A model generated the notes under the pieces. It saw only the letters and a program-made list of their open reading frames with translations. It made no database searches and had not been told where the DNA came from. The position numbers and the translations under genes are program-made. Positions 12,801 to 24,300 of a stretch of DNA of 64,000 nt are shown here, in pieces. The stretch's first letter is position 1, and every line of letters begins with the position of its first letter. This DNA comes from Phoronis australis (lineage: Eukaryota; Phoronida; Phoronidae): the NCBI GenBank assembly GCA_002633005.1, contig NMRA01000027.1, positions 834,637 through 898,636 on the forward strand, read 5' to 3'.

Positions 12801-13197
12801 CATACTTACGATTACATCAATTGGTGTGTTCTTTTGATAAGTCTCTCAGGAAGTTCACACGCAGAAACTACATTCAAGTCGTTACAGAACTATAACTTAC
12901 ATGTGCGCCGTTTCAATTTCACTAAACACGTGTTCGGAAGTTATTGATTGAGAGCCACGCTGCCGCTTCAAGTGAGATTAGATAAATCCTTTGTGCAGCA
13001 TTCTGTAGGGTCTTTTTTAGCTTCAGTCCAACATTTCTTCTTGTCATTGGAGGATAGGAGCCACAGTGGTGAACACATGACTTCCCGCCCATGGAACGAC
13101 TTAATATCTCACCAGTGGCATCAGCCAAAACGAGGCTGCCTGGTGTAGCATTTCTGAAACCTTTGTCAAACATAGTACCAGGTTTTTTTCCTTGCAG
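9862..13197. other. No supported gene
   Basis: Mostly AT-rich, with short blocks near 10.5-10.95 kb that loosely echo 7.39-7.55 kb (GAAGTCC, TATATATCTT, TTGTTGGAATG). The largest open frames (about 11.76-12.1 kb) overlap in different frames and show no domain I know. Confidence 0.45.
9991..10044 (+). repeat. GCTCACGCCTG-type minisatellite
   Basis: Four to five imperfect units of CTCA(C/T)GCC(T)GG, each 10-13 bases, lie in tandem just downstream of the LTR. Confidence 0.6.
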
Positions 13198-13479
13198 AGA
13201 AAAACCTCAGATGCAAAGTTGACCTGAAAGGACTTGACTATGACGGTGACGTTCACTACGCCAAGAGCGGAGAAAAGTGCAGGGTATGGGGTAGTCCGGA
13301 AGTTCAGAGGCACATGTCAACAAAAAAAAGTTTATTGGATTCATATAAGATGTGGTCAAGTGCCGTGCAACTTTCGAACTTTTGTCGAAACCCAGATGGT
13401 TCCGAGGTGGGTCCTTGGTGTTACATAGAGGCAGAGGATGTACCTTCGTGGCGTACTTGTGGCATCAAATTTTGTGACG
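13198..13479 (+). CDS. Kringle domain exon (internal, phase 1-1)
   Basis: The exon lies between the acceptor TTTCCTTGCAG and the donor GACG/GTAAGT and is exactly 282 nt: two bases, 93 codons, one base. The translation has the six kringle cysteines, FCRNPD, GPWCY and SWRTCGIKFC. Conserved tryptophans are in place. The lysine-binding acidic pair of plasminogen-type kringles is incomplete: Asp-Gly-Ser follows Asn-Pro. About 150 bases upstream resemble the N-terminal extension region at 2.4 kb but are not open, suggesting that sequence is intronic here. It belongs to the same duplicated family as the exons at 2581, 18522 and 27526. It could be part of one multi-kringle secreted or membrane protein. 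Confidence 0.88.
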
Positions 13480-13560
13480 GTAAGTAGTAGTACAACAAAA
13501 ATCCATATTTTGAAAGTGGAACATTAATAGTATTCCAGCAAAGTACTTAAGCTTTATTCT

Positions 13561-14822
13561 TTCTATTGATATCCATTACAACAAATTGGGGCGTTAACGA
13601 ATATTTTTTTTTTTTAAATGATGAAATGCAGGCACTTCACACATTTTTCACTCGTGGTAAATTCTCCTGAATTACAGTAGGGGACAAACTTTCAGGTGTT
13701 AAATGGCCTTTATTGTACCGATTTTAATGATAATAACATTAATTTGTTTGCTTAAACGTTCTGCTTTAAAACCGATGAAAAAGGAGAAAAAGTTTTTTTT
13801 TTAATTTACTGCCTCGTAACTCTCTTTCTTTCTTTTTTAAAAACCTTGAAAGTGTGCGCTGAACATCATAATCGCCAATCATGCCTTAATCTATTCCTCA
13901 TCTTGTGTCTTCACAATATTTCACTATTTTCATTGAAACCAATTCTAAAAAGGTAAACTTTTCAATAAAAATGCTGTTCTTTCCAGAGTTCAAGCTTAAG
14001 TCGCACCTGAATGGTTAAATACATTTAACAGAACCAATCGAAACTTCTTTAAATTACAAAAAGTGGCTCGATAGGGGAGGTGTTTTCTTTAAAATGCTAC
14101 GGAATATTTTCTAAGCCCAATTTAAATACCTACGTTTTATTTTTTAATATTATTGTTATACTTTTCTACCTCGTTATTGTTCAGTCAATGCTGCAGTGTA
14201 CCAAAAGATTTAAATTCTTAATTCCAATATGCTTTTGGATGGTCACCGACAGCACCTTCAAGTTCGTATAGTATTTGATAGGAATGAATTTCATTTAAAG
14301 TTCGTTGAAATTTTAGTGGCCAATTTATCGTGTTTTTTAATTTAGTCATGTGATATGGAAAAACTGATCTCGGAAAAGAATAATTCAAGTTACCTCACAG
14401 CTTTTTTAAAAATAACGAAATACTCTGAACGAGACTAAGTTTCTTTTCTTTCCTCTTTTTGATTTCATTTGTTATGCAAATTCCATTTTTGGAATTGTTT
14501 TAAGATCTTTTGGAACAAAATAAACAGTTTCCTAATCCAGGTTAATTCTTGAAGTGTTTTGTCATTTTAAGGGTAAAAATTTCATAACATCCCTTGTTCA
14601 ACTTAGCTTTAGGAAAAAAAATGTAATGCCACAGGTAGATGTCTTAGGTAAATACTATTCTATAGATTCCTAATTTTGTATAAAATTTAAAATTTAAATA
14701 ACTCCAGGCACGCCCAACCGTTTTGAAAAAATCCAAACTGTTAGTTATTTGAATGACATGTCTAAAGCTACAATTTAAGACTATTTTCAAGTATTTATCA
14801 TGGAGTTTGTATTTTGCTTTGG
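13561..14822 (+). repeat. Duplicated kringle intron, copy 2
   Basis: Second copy of the intronic block of 3531-4840. It is separated from its kringle exon by only about 80 bases against about 670 in copy 1, so roughly 590 bases were lost here or gained there. Homology appears to end just before the tRNA-derived repeat near 14.9 kb. Confidence 0.75.
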
Positions 14823-14849
14823 TCACCCTACTGTAATACTAAAAGGTGT

Positions 14850-15000
14850 GACACGCGGGACTACAAACTCTTGCAATTTCCTCTGATAGGACTTGCAGCG
14901 TCCTGCTCTCAAATGTCCGCACCAACTCTGGGATCAAACCAAGAACATTTTCCAAAAGAGCCGGTGCATCCCAACCCTAAGTGAGCCACGTCTGTTGGTT
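14850..15000 (-). repeat. tRNA-derived SINE-like repeat
   Basis: On the minus strand an A-box-like TGGCTCACTTAGG (14976-14988 complement) is followed about 45 bases later by a B-box-like GGTTTGATCCC (14930-14940 complement), as in an internal RNA polymerase III promoter. The arms do not close into a clean tRNA, so I call it a SINE remnant, not a tRNA gene. Confidence 0.55.
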
Positions 15001-16013
15001 TAAGGTCAAGTACGCTATGGGATCACATGTTTTAACAGTTGTCAATTCATTTAGACTTACAGAATTAGATAATACAAAAAATTCCATCCTGGAAACAAGA
15101 TTTAGTAGCATGTCCTAGCTTCAGGCAATGAACACAAATTATATTTGCAACATTTAACTGTTATCATTGTATACAAGAATAAGAAAAAACAGAAAAGTAA
15201 AAAACGACATTAACTTGCAACACATCAATGCAACACCAGACTATAATAAACAAGAGATGCAGCAGATTTAAACAGCATGAGGTTAGTTTCGACATTGAAC
15301 GTGTAATGAGGATGTTGGCTTTGTCTAGCAAGCAATGGGAATCATTAAGTGTAGAGAAATTATCAGGGTTACTTTCGGTGACATGGAAAAGTCCCTGTCG
15401 TTGTTGGACAGTCCAAAAGAAAGTGAATTTTGGTCTGAGCTTGCACACATTTGCGCAACAGAGAGACGTCTCTGAAGTTGTGTCGAAAATTATCAGAGTT
15501 AAGTTAACTCCTCAACGGAATCTATACAGAGATATCTCGTGAAATCTAGGAACACATTTAAACTTGGTAAGAGGGAATAGTAAATTACATGTAGGATGAC
15601 ATAAGTGATTTTTAAATTTGATTTGATCACTGGAGTTGAACAGCTGTCTCTTAAATTTGAAGTCGGAATATTCCAATTTTCTATACACACTGCATTTGTT
15701 GAACTGCGAGTTGCCCTGAAATATGAAGGAGGATTGTGACGTATTGTTTATGTCATTAAAAACCGTAAATGTATACGAAGTTGCATGTAGTCTCTTTAGT
15801 TCGGAAAAAGTACAAGACAAATTCAGGCTTTGGGGATCTTTAACATAAAGCTTACGTTAAACAAACGTTGATAAACCGAAGTCAAGACCGGAGTTGCCAC
15901 TGGTGAACGAACAGCGAACAGTTAAATGTTTGTTTGGCCAAAGTTCACCCGCTAAGTCATAACATGGTAATTGCCGACCAAGGACACGCTTAATCCGAAT
16001 TGGTCGTCTACGC

Positions 16014-16165
16014 TAGGCGACCACTTAGCCGACCCAAGTGCCGACCACAGGGGCTACTCAGCAGACGGCTCATACCCGACTGTTGTTGGTCGGCTGCTGG
16101 TCGGCTAGACGACCGGTCGACGGCCGGTTGACGACCAATTTCCGACCGGTCGGACAAAAATTCGT
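16014..16165. repeat. GCCGAC/GTCGGC foldback repeat, copy 1
   Basis: The left part carries GCCGAC words and the right part GGTCGGC words, so it can fold back. It ends with GACCGGTCGGACAAAAATTC followed by GTGATGTGTGCTGTA. Confidence 0.6.
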
Positions 16166-17409
16166 GATGTGTGCTGTACATTTTGTGCACGGCGACGTGT
16201 GCAGCGACGCTCTGAATGCATCAACCAAGCATATTAATTTTTGAAAATGCCCTCAAAAGTGGTTTTTTTTAAAACACCGTGTTGGCCGTATTCGTCAGTG
16301 TAGAAAAGCGAAATGAACAGATTTGTAAACACTGCTCAAAACACTTTTGTTGACATACGGAAACGCCAACGTCTCCGTTACAACGCTGTATTTGCTTGGC
16401 GTTTCTTATGAAGCGCTCTCATGCTTAATTTTTTTAAGATTGAGCGCTGTTTCAAAAATTGTTGTAGGTCGTCTTACAGCTGAGCACAGAAGAATTATTC
16501 TGCACCTTGGTTTGTTTTCTATCATCGCAATCGCTTTAACAAAGATTCACGCACATATGCCGTGCAGAGACAAATACCTGTTCGCCACGTATTCATATCA
16601 TCCCGTAAATTGTTTTATTTTACATAATTTGTCAATATGTTGTTGACAGAAAATATTTATTTTGGAAGAACGTGAACGATGAACTGATACATGTAACTAG
16701 CGCAGATTTTAACGTCACCGATGCACTAAGAACGGAATGCGCAAAGCTAGAGTTGGTTGTAGCCTCAACAGTGGTTATTCTGTGTTTGGTGTCACTGTCT
16801 AAATTCGTGGAAATCGTAACCATCTGATTTCGAAGTTAGAGCCATCAAAGTCCGTGCGTTTAGGGCATACTGGACCGTGAAGTTCGCGTCTGTACCGTAA
16901 GGGTTAATCATATGAAAATAAAAACCCCGGAGTGAGAGCTCTTCGCGGTGCAACAACTCACTCACTATCCCATCATCATGGGCACGTGATAAGAGACCGA
17001 TGGAGAATTTTAAAAACGCAACAAGATGCAGTTCGGCGTAACACAAACAACAAACAATTGTGGGCGAAGACTGTCAAAAATAGCTGCTTTTATAAAATGA
17101 CTACAGCGTTGTATTGACCGGGAAGCAGCCAATCTAATGCAGCTTGTGAACGTCTAGAGTCAAATTAAAGATCAAATGTAAAGAAAATGTTCACGTTTTT
17201 TATCCAAAACTTGTTGCACTGTCCATAAATCAATGAAAAAACGGCTTGCCCTCAACCTTCGAGTTAGTGGTGTTTCATAACTGCGGTAAATTCATGTAAC
17301 GGAGAAGGTAAAACTAAGTTAATTTATTTGACCCTGTGCTAAGACGAATGTGCATTGACGAGCAAAGTGGTATCAGCCTGACAACCCATTACGCAACTGC
17401 TACTCTAGC

Positions 17410-17602
17410 CTAAAATTAGCAGCCGACTAGCTGGTCGGCTGATGGCCGGTCGGCTGAAGGGTCGGCTGGAGAGTCGCCTTATGGATCGGCACTGCGGCCG
17501 GCTGCCGGTCGGCTAAAAATTAGCCGACCGGTCTGCTAATTTGCCCGTCGTCGACAAATTTACGACCGGTCGGACAAAAATTCGTGATGTGTGCTGTATA
17601 TA
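17410..17602. repeat. GGTCGGCTG-rich repeat, copy 2
   Basis: Many 8-12 base units of GGTCGGCT(G/A) are followed by the complement word TAGCCGACCGGT. It ends with the same GACCGGTCGGACAAAAATTC and GTGATGTGTGCTGTA as copy 1, then runs into a TA microsatellite. Confidence 0.65.
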
Positions 17603-17617
17603 TATATATATATATAN

Positions 17618-17699
<82 letters not shown>

Positions 17700-17716
17700 A
17701 AATATATATATACATA
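17598..17716. repeat. (TA)n microsatellite containing an N
   Basis: A nearly pure TA run of over 100 bases has an N at 17617 and a few interruptions at its right end. Open frames across it are meaningless Tyr-Ile repeats. Confidence 0.95.
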
Positions 17717-17838
17717 TATATATCAGTATGGTAAGTTGACACCGTTACCCTAATTGAACGAAGCACACCTTTTTGGAGATGTTCCTGTCGAAATGATGAT
17801 TACTATACTTTTCTATAATTTCACAAATGCCTTAAGGT

Positions 17839-18521
17839 TTGTCGGTTGCATTTTCCTTATCAACTGTTACTTTTCCTGATTGTACTTGTACACACATTTC
17901 CCCAGGAAGTCAAAAAGTGGCGCTTCAAACATATTGCATTTTCCACGGTTTTATAGGACATAGCGTTTTTAGGTTGCAGTTCAAGCTCTTAACCACAAAA
18001 GTCAGGTCAGGTGAGGAAAAAATGTATAATAACATGTCAGCGTGTGATAGATTACTTGACGAGACAGGGTGTCCAGAAACGGTCTACACAAAAAACGGAA
18101 TTTTGAAACGTACACTTTCGGTTGCAACCTGAAGTCCCTCATAACCTTTATCAAATCAAAACCCAAAACATTTAGCATAGATTGAGTACACTGTCACTGA
18201 TCAACATGTTAGGAAACATCTTTATGTCAAATATCGTCACAGCTATTGCAACAAATATTAACTCGGCTGCTGCGACTCCTATATCGGCCAGAATCCTAGC
18301 TAAATGCATCTAAGTGTTTTAATATGTTCACGCAATCTCAGCTTCATTTGGCGGTGTAAGTCACCTGGCGTTAACTATGTCGCTTTGTACTGAAGGCCTC
18401 TCAAAATGGAGGCTGCATGATTAACCACCGCAAGTGAGCGTGACTTACGTCGTAGTAGATACTTTATTACATTTCTGAATCCTTTGTCAAACATAGTGCC
18501 ATGACATGATTTTTCTTGCAG
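17839..18521 (+). repeat. Upstream flank shared with the 27.5 kb kringle copy
   Basis: Short blocks align in order with roughly 26.6-27.5 kb: CAGGTCAGG(T/C)GA, GATTAC(T/C)TGACG, TTTGAAACGT, GAGGCTGCATG(A/G)T and the polypyrimidine acceptor. The two kringle exons were therefore duplicated with upstream intron. Confidence 0.65.
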
Positions 18522-18985
18522 AGATATACCCAGGATGCAAAGTTGACGTTAGAGGATTTGGCTATGCCGGAGAGATTCAGTACGCCAAGACTGGAGAAGA
18601 GTGCAGGATATGGGCTAGTCCGGAAGTTCAGAGGTACATGATCAAACGTGAATCTTTAAAGACATCATATAGCATGTGGTCAAGAAACGTTCAACTTTCG
18701 AACTTTTGTAGAAATCCGGATCATTCGGAGGGGGGTCCATGGTGTTACGTAAAATCAGAGGACGTACCTTCGTGGCGTACTTGTGTCATCAAAATTTGTA
18801 ACGGTAAGTACTATTCAGCGACTGAGTCATTGAACATTGTCCGGACTGCCTCACGGTTAACCAGACGGGAGTGTAACCGGAAAGCAGGCCTGAGAGAACC
18901 ACCTCATGGTTTTCTCATGTTTACTGTCTCGGTAGCCGTTAGTACCTCCGGCTTGGTCTCCTTGACGCTTATTCTGCTTTTGTAA
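18522..18985 (+). CDS. Kringle exon, possibly terminal with hydrophobic tail
   Basis: A 282-nt kringle (18522-18803) follows the acceptor TTTTTCTTGCAG, with six cysteines, FCRNPD, GPWCY and SWRTCVIKIC. The usual donor (AACG/GTAAGT at 18803) is present, so normal splicing would end the exon there. Unlike its sisters, which meet a stop two or three codons after the donor, this copy stays open for 60 more codons because TAG is TAT. It ends in about 23 mostly hydrophobic residues (FLMFTVSVAVSTSG then LVSLTLILLL) and a TAA. An AATAAA lies 46 bases beyond the stop. A retained-intron form could therefore end in a membrane or GPI-type tail. The acidic pair is incomplete (Asp-His-Ser). The kringle is firm; the tail is hypothetical. 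Confidence 0.8.
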
Positions 18986-19030
18986 CGCCTTTGGTAGCTT
19001 TGGTTTAACACCGTCATGGTGCGCCAGGCT

Positions 19031-19036
19031 AATAAA
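19031..19036 (+). promoter_or_regulatory. Possible poly(A) signal AATAAA
   Basis: A canonical AATAAA lies 46 bases after the stop of the extended kringle frame. The hexamer is common by chance in this AT-rich DNA, so only its position is suggestive. Confidence 0.35.
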
Positions 19037-19476
19037 AACATCTACTTCTGCATATGCACGAGGCTTTGTTTGTGTACTCTATACCTTTCGAGTAATCCGT
19101 TCTTTTGGCTTCTTACACCACCGAGTTCCGACTAACTATTTAATTTCGCGTATTTGTCATTGAAAAGAACTCCTTTAACTCGTGTACTGATACATTCATG
19201 CTGTCCAGTCCATGCATCCACAGCCTGTCCCATCAACGGCTTACCCGTGGTTAATAAAGACTTAGACCAATCTAGTGGCCTCAGGTAAAGAGGAACAAGT
19301 TTACGAGGTTTCGCGGCTGGTTATATTAATTTGCCCTAAAGATATCCTACGCATCTTTCTATTTGTGCATATACACATGCATTTTTACTCTGTACATTCT
19401 TGTCCGGCACTCGTGGAACAGAAAATTCCAGTAAGCTCCATCGGGTGAGGGCATCTGAACGACCCAATCCCTATTG

Positions 19477-20360
19477 CAAGCGTATGTTAAATCCCCAATC
19501 CGTGGTCAGCTGGGTTTATTTGTAGCTCGATCCCTTAGTATTTCTGGCCCACTCACTAAAATAACACTGGCGGTGACTTGTCTTACGAGACAGATGGTCG
19601 TGGTCAGTTTCCTCCTCATGATGCCGGAATTTGGGATACATTGGAGCAAACATCAAGCCCTGTTATACAGTAAAGGCAACTGAATTATTCCGCTATGTAC
19701 AAGTGTGTCAACATTCTTGATATATTTATTTAAAAAAAAATAATTAAAATGAGAAGTTAAGTCCTGGGTTATGTTTAATGAAATGATCTAAGATTTAGGA
19801 AATAAAATTGATCTTTAACTCCACGTAAAGATTTCTGAAAAATACTTGAACCTCAAGTAAGCAAAATTCTGTGCAAATCACTGAAATCGCTTGCACGATA
19901 ATCAGCATCACTGTGTATGACACAGACAACTTTAGTGTCGGAGTGTCACTGTCAGACGATTATTAAAAATGTAAAAAATTATCTAGATCAACCCAAAACG
20001 TAATTGCTTCTGACCAGTTCCAAAAACTAGCGGTGGGTTAGCCCCTCCAGACACGCCCAAATACCTGAGTTTAGCTGGATCAAACAAAGAGGTAACCCCA
20101 TGAAACCAGTTGCAAAATATTCACCGTAAGCACAGGTTTCTAGAATAAATACTGCCAGATAAATATACACTGTAGCGTTGGGTTAGCCCCGCCAGACAAG
20201 CCCGAATACCTGAGTTGAGTTAGATTAATCCAAGAGGTAACCCCATGAAACCAGTTGCAAAATATTTACCGTAAGCACAGCAAACAAGAATAAATGCTGC
20301 CAGACAAATCTAGTGGTGGCTTATCCCCACCAGACACGAAGAAGTACCTGAGTTGAGCTA
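19477..20360 (+). repeat. Direct duplicate, copy A (ends at N)
   Basis: It starts CAAGCGTATGTTAAATCCCC and is repeated nearly identically from 20362. Differences are scattered substitutions and a deletion of about 16 bases in copy B. The N at 20361 marks the join. Confidence 0.9.
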
Positions 20361-21340
20361 NCAAGCGTATGTTAAATCCCCAATCCGTGGTCAGCTGGGT
20401 TTATTTGTAGCTCGATCCCTTAGTATTTCTGGCCCACTCACTAAAATAATACTGGTGGTGACTTGTCTTACGAGACAGATGGTCGTGGTCAGTTTCCTCC
20501 TCATGATGCCGGAATTCGGGATACATTGGAGCAAACATCAAGCCCTGTTATACAGCGAAGGCAACTGAATTATTCCGCTATGTACAAGTGTGTCAACATT
20601 CTTGATTCTTTATTTCAAAAACATAATTAAAATGAGAAGTTAAGTCCTGGGTTCTGTTTAATGAAATGATCTAAGATTTGGGAAATAAAATTGATCTTTA
20701 ACTCCACGTAAAGATTTCTGAAAAATAATTGAACCTCAAGTAAGCAAAATTCTGTGCAAATCACTGAAATCGCTTGCACGATGTTTAGCATCACTGTTTA
20801 TGACACAGACAACTTTAGTGTCGGAGTGTCACTGTCAGACGATTATCAAAAATGTAAAAAATTAGCTAGATCAACCCAAAACGTAATTGCTTCTGACCAG
20901 TTGCAAAAACTAGCGGTGGGTTATCCCCTCCAGACACGCCCAAATACCTGAGTTTAGCAGGATCAAACAAAGAGGTAACCCCATGAAACCAGTTGCAAAA
21001 TATTCACCGTAAGCAGGTTTCTAGAATAAATACTGCCAGAGCGTTGGGTTAGCCCCGCCAGACAAGCCCGACTACCTGAGTTGAGTTAGATTAATCCAAG
21101 AGGTAACCCCATGAAACCAGTTGCAAAATATTTACCGTAAGCACAGCAAACAAGAATAAATGCTGCCAGACAAATCTAGTGGTGGCTTATCCCCACCAGA
21201 CACGAAGAAGTACCTGAGTTGAGCTAGACCAACCCACCAGGTAACCGTTTGAACCAATTGCACAATGTTCAGCATCACTCCACGTGGCACAAAATTAAGA
21301 TGCCAGAAAATATCAGCAGTGGGTTAACTCCGTCAGACAA
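20028..21340. repeat. ~140-bp minisatellite
   Basis: Recurring blocks: G(C/T)G(G/T)TGG(G/C)TTANCCCC, CCAGACA(C/A)G, TACCTGAGTT, GAGGTAACCCCATGAAACCA, GTTGCAAAATATT and CCGTAAGCA. Successive units start near 20028, 20175 and 20312 and recur in the duplicate copy. A more diverged unit around 21240-21340 keeps GGTAACC, CAATTGCACAATGTTCAGCA and GTGGGTTAACTCC. Confidence 0.75.
20362..21226 (+). repeat. Direct duplicate, copy B
   Basis: Copy of 19477-20360 restarting directly after the N. Past the end of copy A the sequence continues into further minisatellite-like units. Confidence 0.9.
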
Positions 21341-22199
21341 ATTGATTATGAGCCCATTCACGCTGAATTTGCTACAAAACATTGAGGAACCAGTCACTTC
21401 GATTTTCATTAAAGCCAGTGAGTCCATACAGCATAGGTGGTCACACAAGATGAGAAATTTTTTGTCCGCAAGTTTACGTCAGAGAATGAAAACCAAAAAC
21501 ATTACACCTGAGGTTAGAGCAACCTCACAAGTCTATGAGGCAACAACGGATTACTCTGTATGATATGCTATTAAAAACAAAACCTAAAATCCGTCCATGA
21601 CGGTTGGTGTATTGTGTTGACACGAATTTCGATTTTGCATTGTCCTATACATGTATTACCAGTCTAAACTGTGTCCCTCTGTCTTCGAACGAGTCATTGG
21701 ATGCAACTAATAAAACAAGGAATAATCAAAATGTCGTCTTTTGCTGTTTCTGTGTTCTGTAAGCGCGCCACCTTCCTTCATTTCACTCAGTGATTATTGA
21801 CAGATTTGGGAAAACTGATCAGTTTCGGGCAATCTACACCTTTCTCATAAACCGAGCCCACACAGATGCTTCAAAACCAATGACGTCAGTAGCTATATTA
21901 ACATACTCCCCGATAGCGCTAGATATATTCTTTGCCTTGAAAAGTCCAAACTACGCCGGAAGGGAAAATTGTGGGAATAACCAGTCTTGTTAGTTTTTCA
22001 CTTTAGCTAGACTGAGAATCATTTCATTTGCTCGACACAATTGAACTGTTCGCTTTTTGTCTTCAAAGTGAATATAAAACACGTTCAAATTAATTATTCG
22101 TTGATGTTGTATATGGAGCTGAGTCATCGTGACAACGACCCCGAGTATCCATATTGGGAGGGGTATCCAACCACTAACTATTATCATTTTCGAAGTTTG

Positions 22200-22340
22200 A
22201 AGCGGTTACCAGAAAAGTTCAATTTCCGAGTTCCATTCGCTCGGTTCCCCTGACCACACCCACCATAGCTAACCTGCCAAACGGCCATTTCCAAGCTTGA
22301 CGATACCCTTAGAGCACTATGGCACCAAAAAAGTTAGTTA
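22200..22340. repeat. Dispersed repeat, copy 2
   Basis: Second copy of the 6.2 kb repeat. It lies directly upstream of the ~400-bp tandem array and may be its left boundary. Confidence 0.6.
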
Positions 22341-22430
22341 CCTTTCATTCCCAAAAACTCTAAGATCCCGGTCTACACTGCACCGTAAACCGTCTGCTTC
22401 TAGGGATGTTTATCTGCATAATAAAAGTGA

Positions 22431-22444
22431 CCACTAGATGGCGC
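22431..22444 (+). promoter_or_regulatory. CTCF-like motif CCACTAGATGGCGC
   Basis: It matches every position of the CTCF core consensus as I recall it, CCASYAGRKGGCRS. Similar sites lie at 23448-23461 (one mismatch), 23543-23557, 23840-23853 and 23987-24000 (CCGGCAGGGGGCGC, one mismatch). Confidence 0.5.
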
Positions 22445-24300
22445 AACATGCTTTGAATCCATCCAAAAACGGGAAAATGTCCACAATATAGCTATTTACC
22501 ACATTTCGTGAAAATCTGTTGAGGAACTTCGGAGAAACAGAAGAAAACGGAAAAAAATAAAATTGCCACTAGGATGCACAGGGTTCGTCGGGTCTATCTA
22601 AAACCGTTTGTAATCCGTTGTCAACTTCATATATATACACAAACGTACCGAGAGTGGCGTACATGAAGTAATATCCACGAGACATTATTCCGCGTATCGA
22701 CCGTGACCGTGCACTTCGAATTCCATTGTTTCTTTCATTTTTTCGGCAGATTTTTGAAAAAGTTCACTGACTGTTCACATGGCGGAGCGCATCCTATATG
22801 TACAGTATGTAAATGCGCGTTAGGCTGCAAATTTTCAATTGTAAAAGAAACAGTTTTAAAAGTAATGATTTATTTCTTGAAAAGAGGTAACAAAGATGAA
22901 AACAACGGCAACTGTGCAGTGAACTTGTAACATCTCCTAAAAATAGTTAAATAACACAATTTGATTTTGTAACTTCCTTGGAATAGGCGCCTGAGTTGCA
23001 GACAATATAGTTTTTCAGCAATTGAAAACTGAGACAGAAGTGTCATATAATTAATATTTTTGTTCCAGCTTTTACATTGATGGCCTGGTTGCATGTCGAG
23101 TGTAAGTCGACATTGACCTACCTTTTGAACTTTCCATGTCATAGGTCATTGTTGACGTAGTGCGGGAGGTGAATACAGAAACCTTAATTACATGGCCGTA
23201 TTTCCCTTGACAGATTCAACGCGTTTGAATTAAATACACTTAATAAACTGAATAGAGATCATGGAGAGGGCTTAGGAGATACAGCTATGGGCCCAAACAA
23301 CTGCCTCCAGGAGGCGTCACCGTAATCGGAGTTGTTGGAAATCATCTTCACCCTAAAAACATAGAAGCCAATTTTCATTATTAACCTAAAAGTTGTTTGG
23401 TTAACAGAGGGCGAACGCCAAAACCCGACTAGAAAACAGAAAAATGTCCACTAAATGGCGCAAAATACGTTTGATACGTCCCTGAACGAAAAATGCCGTG
23501 GCTTCTTTTACAGGAAGCCATTTAATAAATAATGAAATTTGTGACTAGATGGCGCAGCCGGTTTTCGTCAGATCCGTCTGAGAGTGATCGTTTTCTGTTT
23601 TCAGTTTTATATAAATATACGTGATCAATTTAATAAAGATTCAGCAGAAGGCTAAGAAGCTACAGCTATGGACGCAACAAATCCCATTAGGAGGCGCCAC
23701 AGTAGTCGAAGCGTCGGAAAGCCATCGTCAATCGTTCTCTTCATAGAAACATCATGAATGTCAATTTTCACAATCATTCTTAGACTGGCTTGGTTTATAG
23801 AGAGGCGGATGCCAAATACAGACTGAAAACAAAAAATGGCCACTACAAGGCGCCAAACTATGTCAAATCCATCTGAACACGGGGAAATGGCATCGTCCCT
23901 TTAAGAGAAAGCTATTTACCAAATTCCATAAAAATCCATCAACGAACTTCACAGAAACAGAAGAAAACGAAAACAAAATGAAATTACCGGCAGGGGGCGC
24001 CGTGTTTGTCGGATCAATCTGAAAATTGTCGTTTTCCATTGTCAACCTCAAATAAATACAGGTGCTAAATATAATATTGCTCCTGCGGAGAGCTTACAAT
24101 CTACAGCTATGGGCGCAAAAACTGCCACATGGGGGTGCCAGAGTAGTCAAGCCGACGGAAACTCGTCGTCAATCGTGCTCGTCATACTAAGAACATACAT
24201 GACGAACAATTAACCTTTAGTGCGGTTTGGTTGATAGAGGAGCAGGTGCCAAAAATACAACCGAGAATAATAAAAATGGAAACTAGACGGCACAAAATAT
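22431..24300. repeat. ~400-bp tandem repeat carrying CTCF-like motifs
   Basis: Landmark CTACAGCTATGG(G/A)C(G/C)CAA occurs at about 23280, 23661 and 24101. A partial unit occupies 22425-22640. Units share GTCAATCGT(T/G)CTC, GGTTTGGTTNATAGAG, CCACTANATGGCGC, AACAGAAGAAAACG and AATTACC...GGGGCGCCGTGTTTGTC. Unit length varies because of indels. Confidence 0.8.

Larger units (their letters stand above)
14997..18521. other. No supported gene between SINE and third kringle
   Basis: It contains the GCCGAC repeats, a TA microsatellite and unassigned sequence. Overlapping open frames around 15.2-15.8 kb on both strands lack recognisable domains and splice context. Confidence 0.45.

Noticed and set aside
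15164-15820. Genes on either strand near 15.2-15.8 kb
   Set aside because: Overlapping open frames on opposite strands with low-complexity translations and no recognisable motif.
17541-17766. Open frames of alternating Tyr-Ile on both strands
   Set aside because: Product of the (TA)n microsatellite, not coding. The same applies to the frames at 36263-36445 and 40286-40477.
19474-20568. Two near-identical 70-residue proteins at 19474 and 20353
   Set aside because: They are the same non-coding stretch in the duplicated block on either side of the N, with no domain or splice context.
20028-21340. CRISPR-like repeat array
   Set aside because: Units are ~140 bp, diverged, and lack short identical repeats with unique spacers; the genome is eukaryotic.
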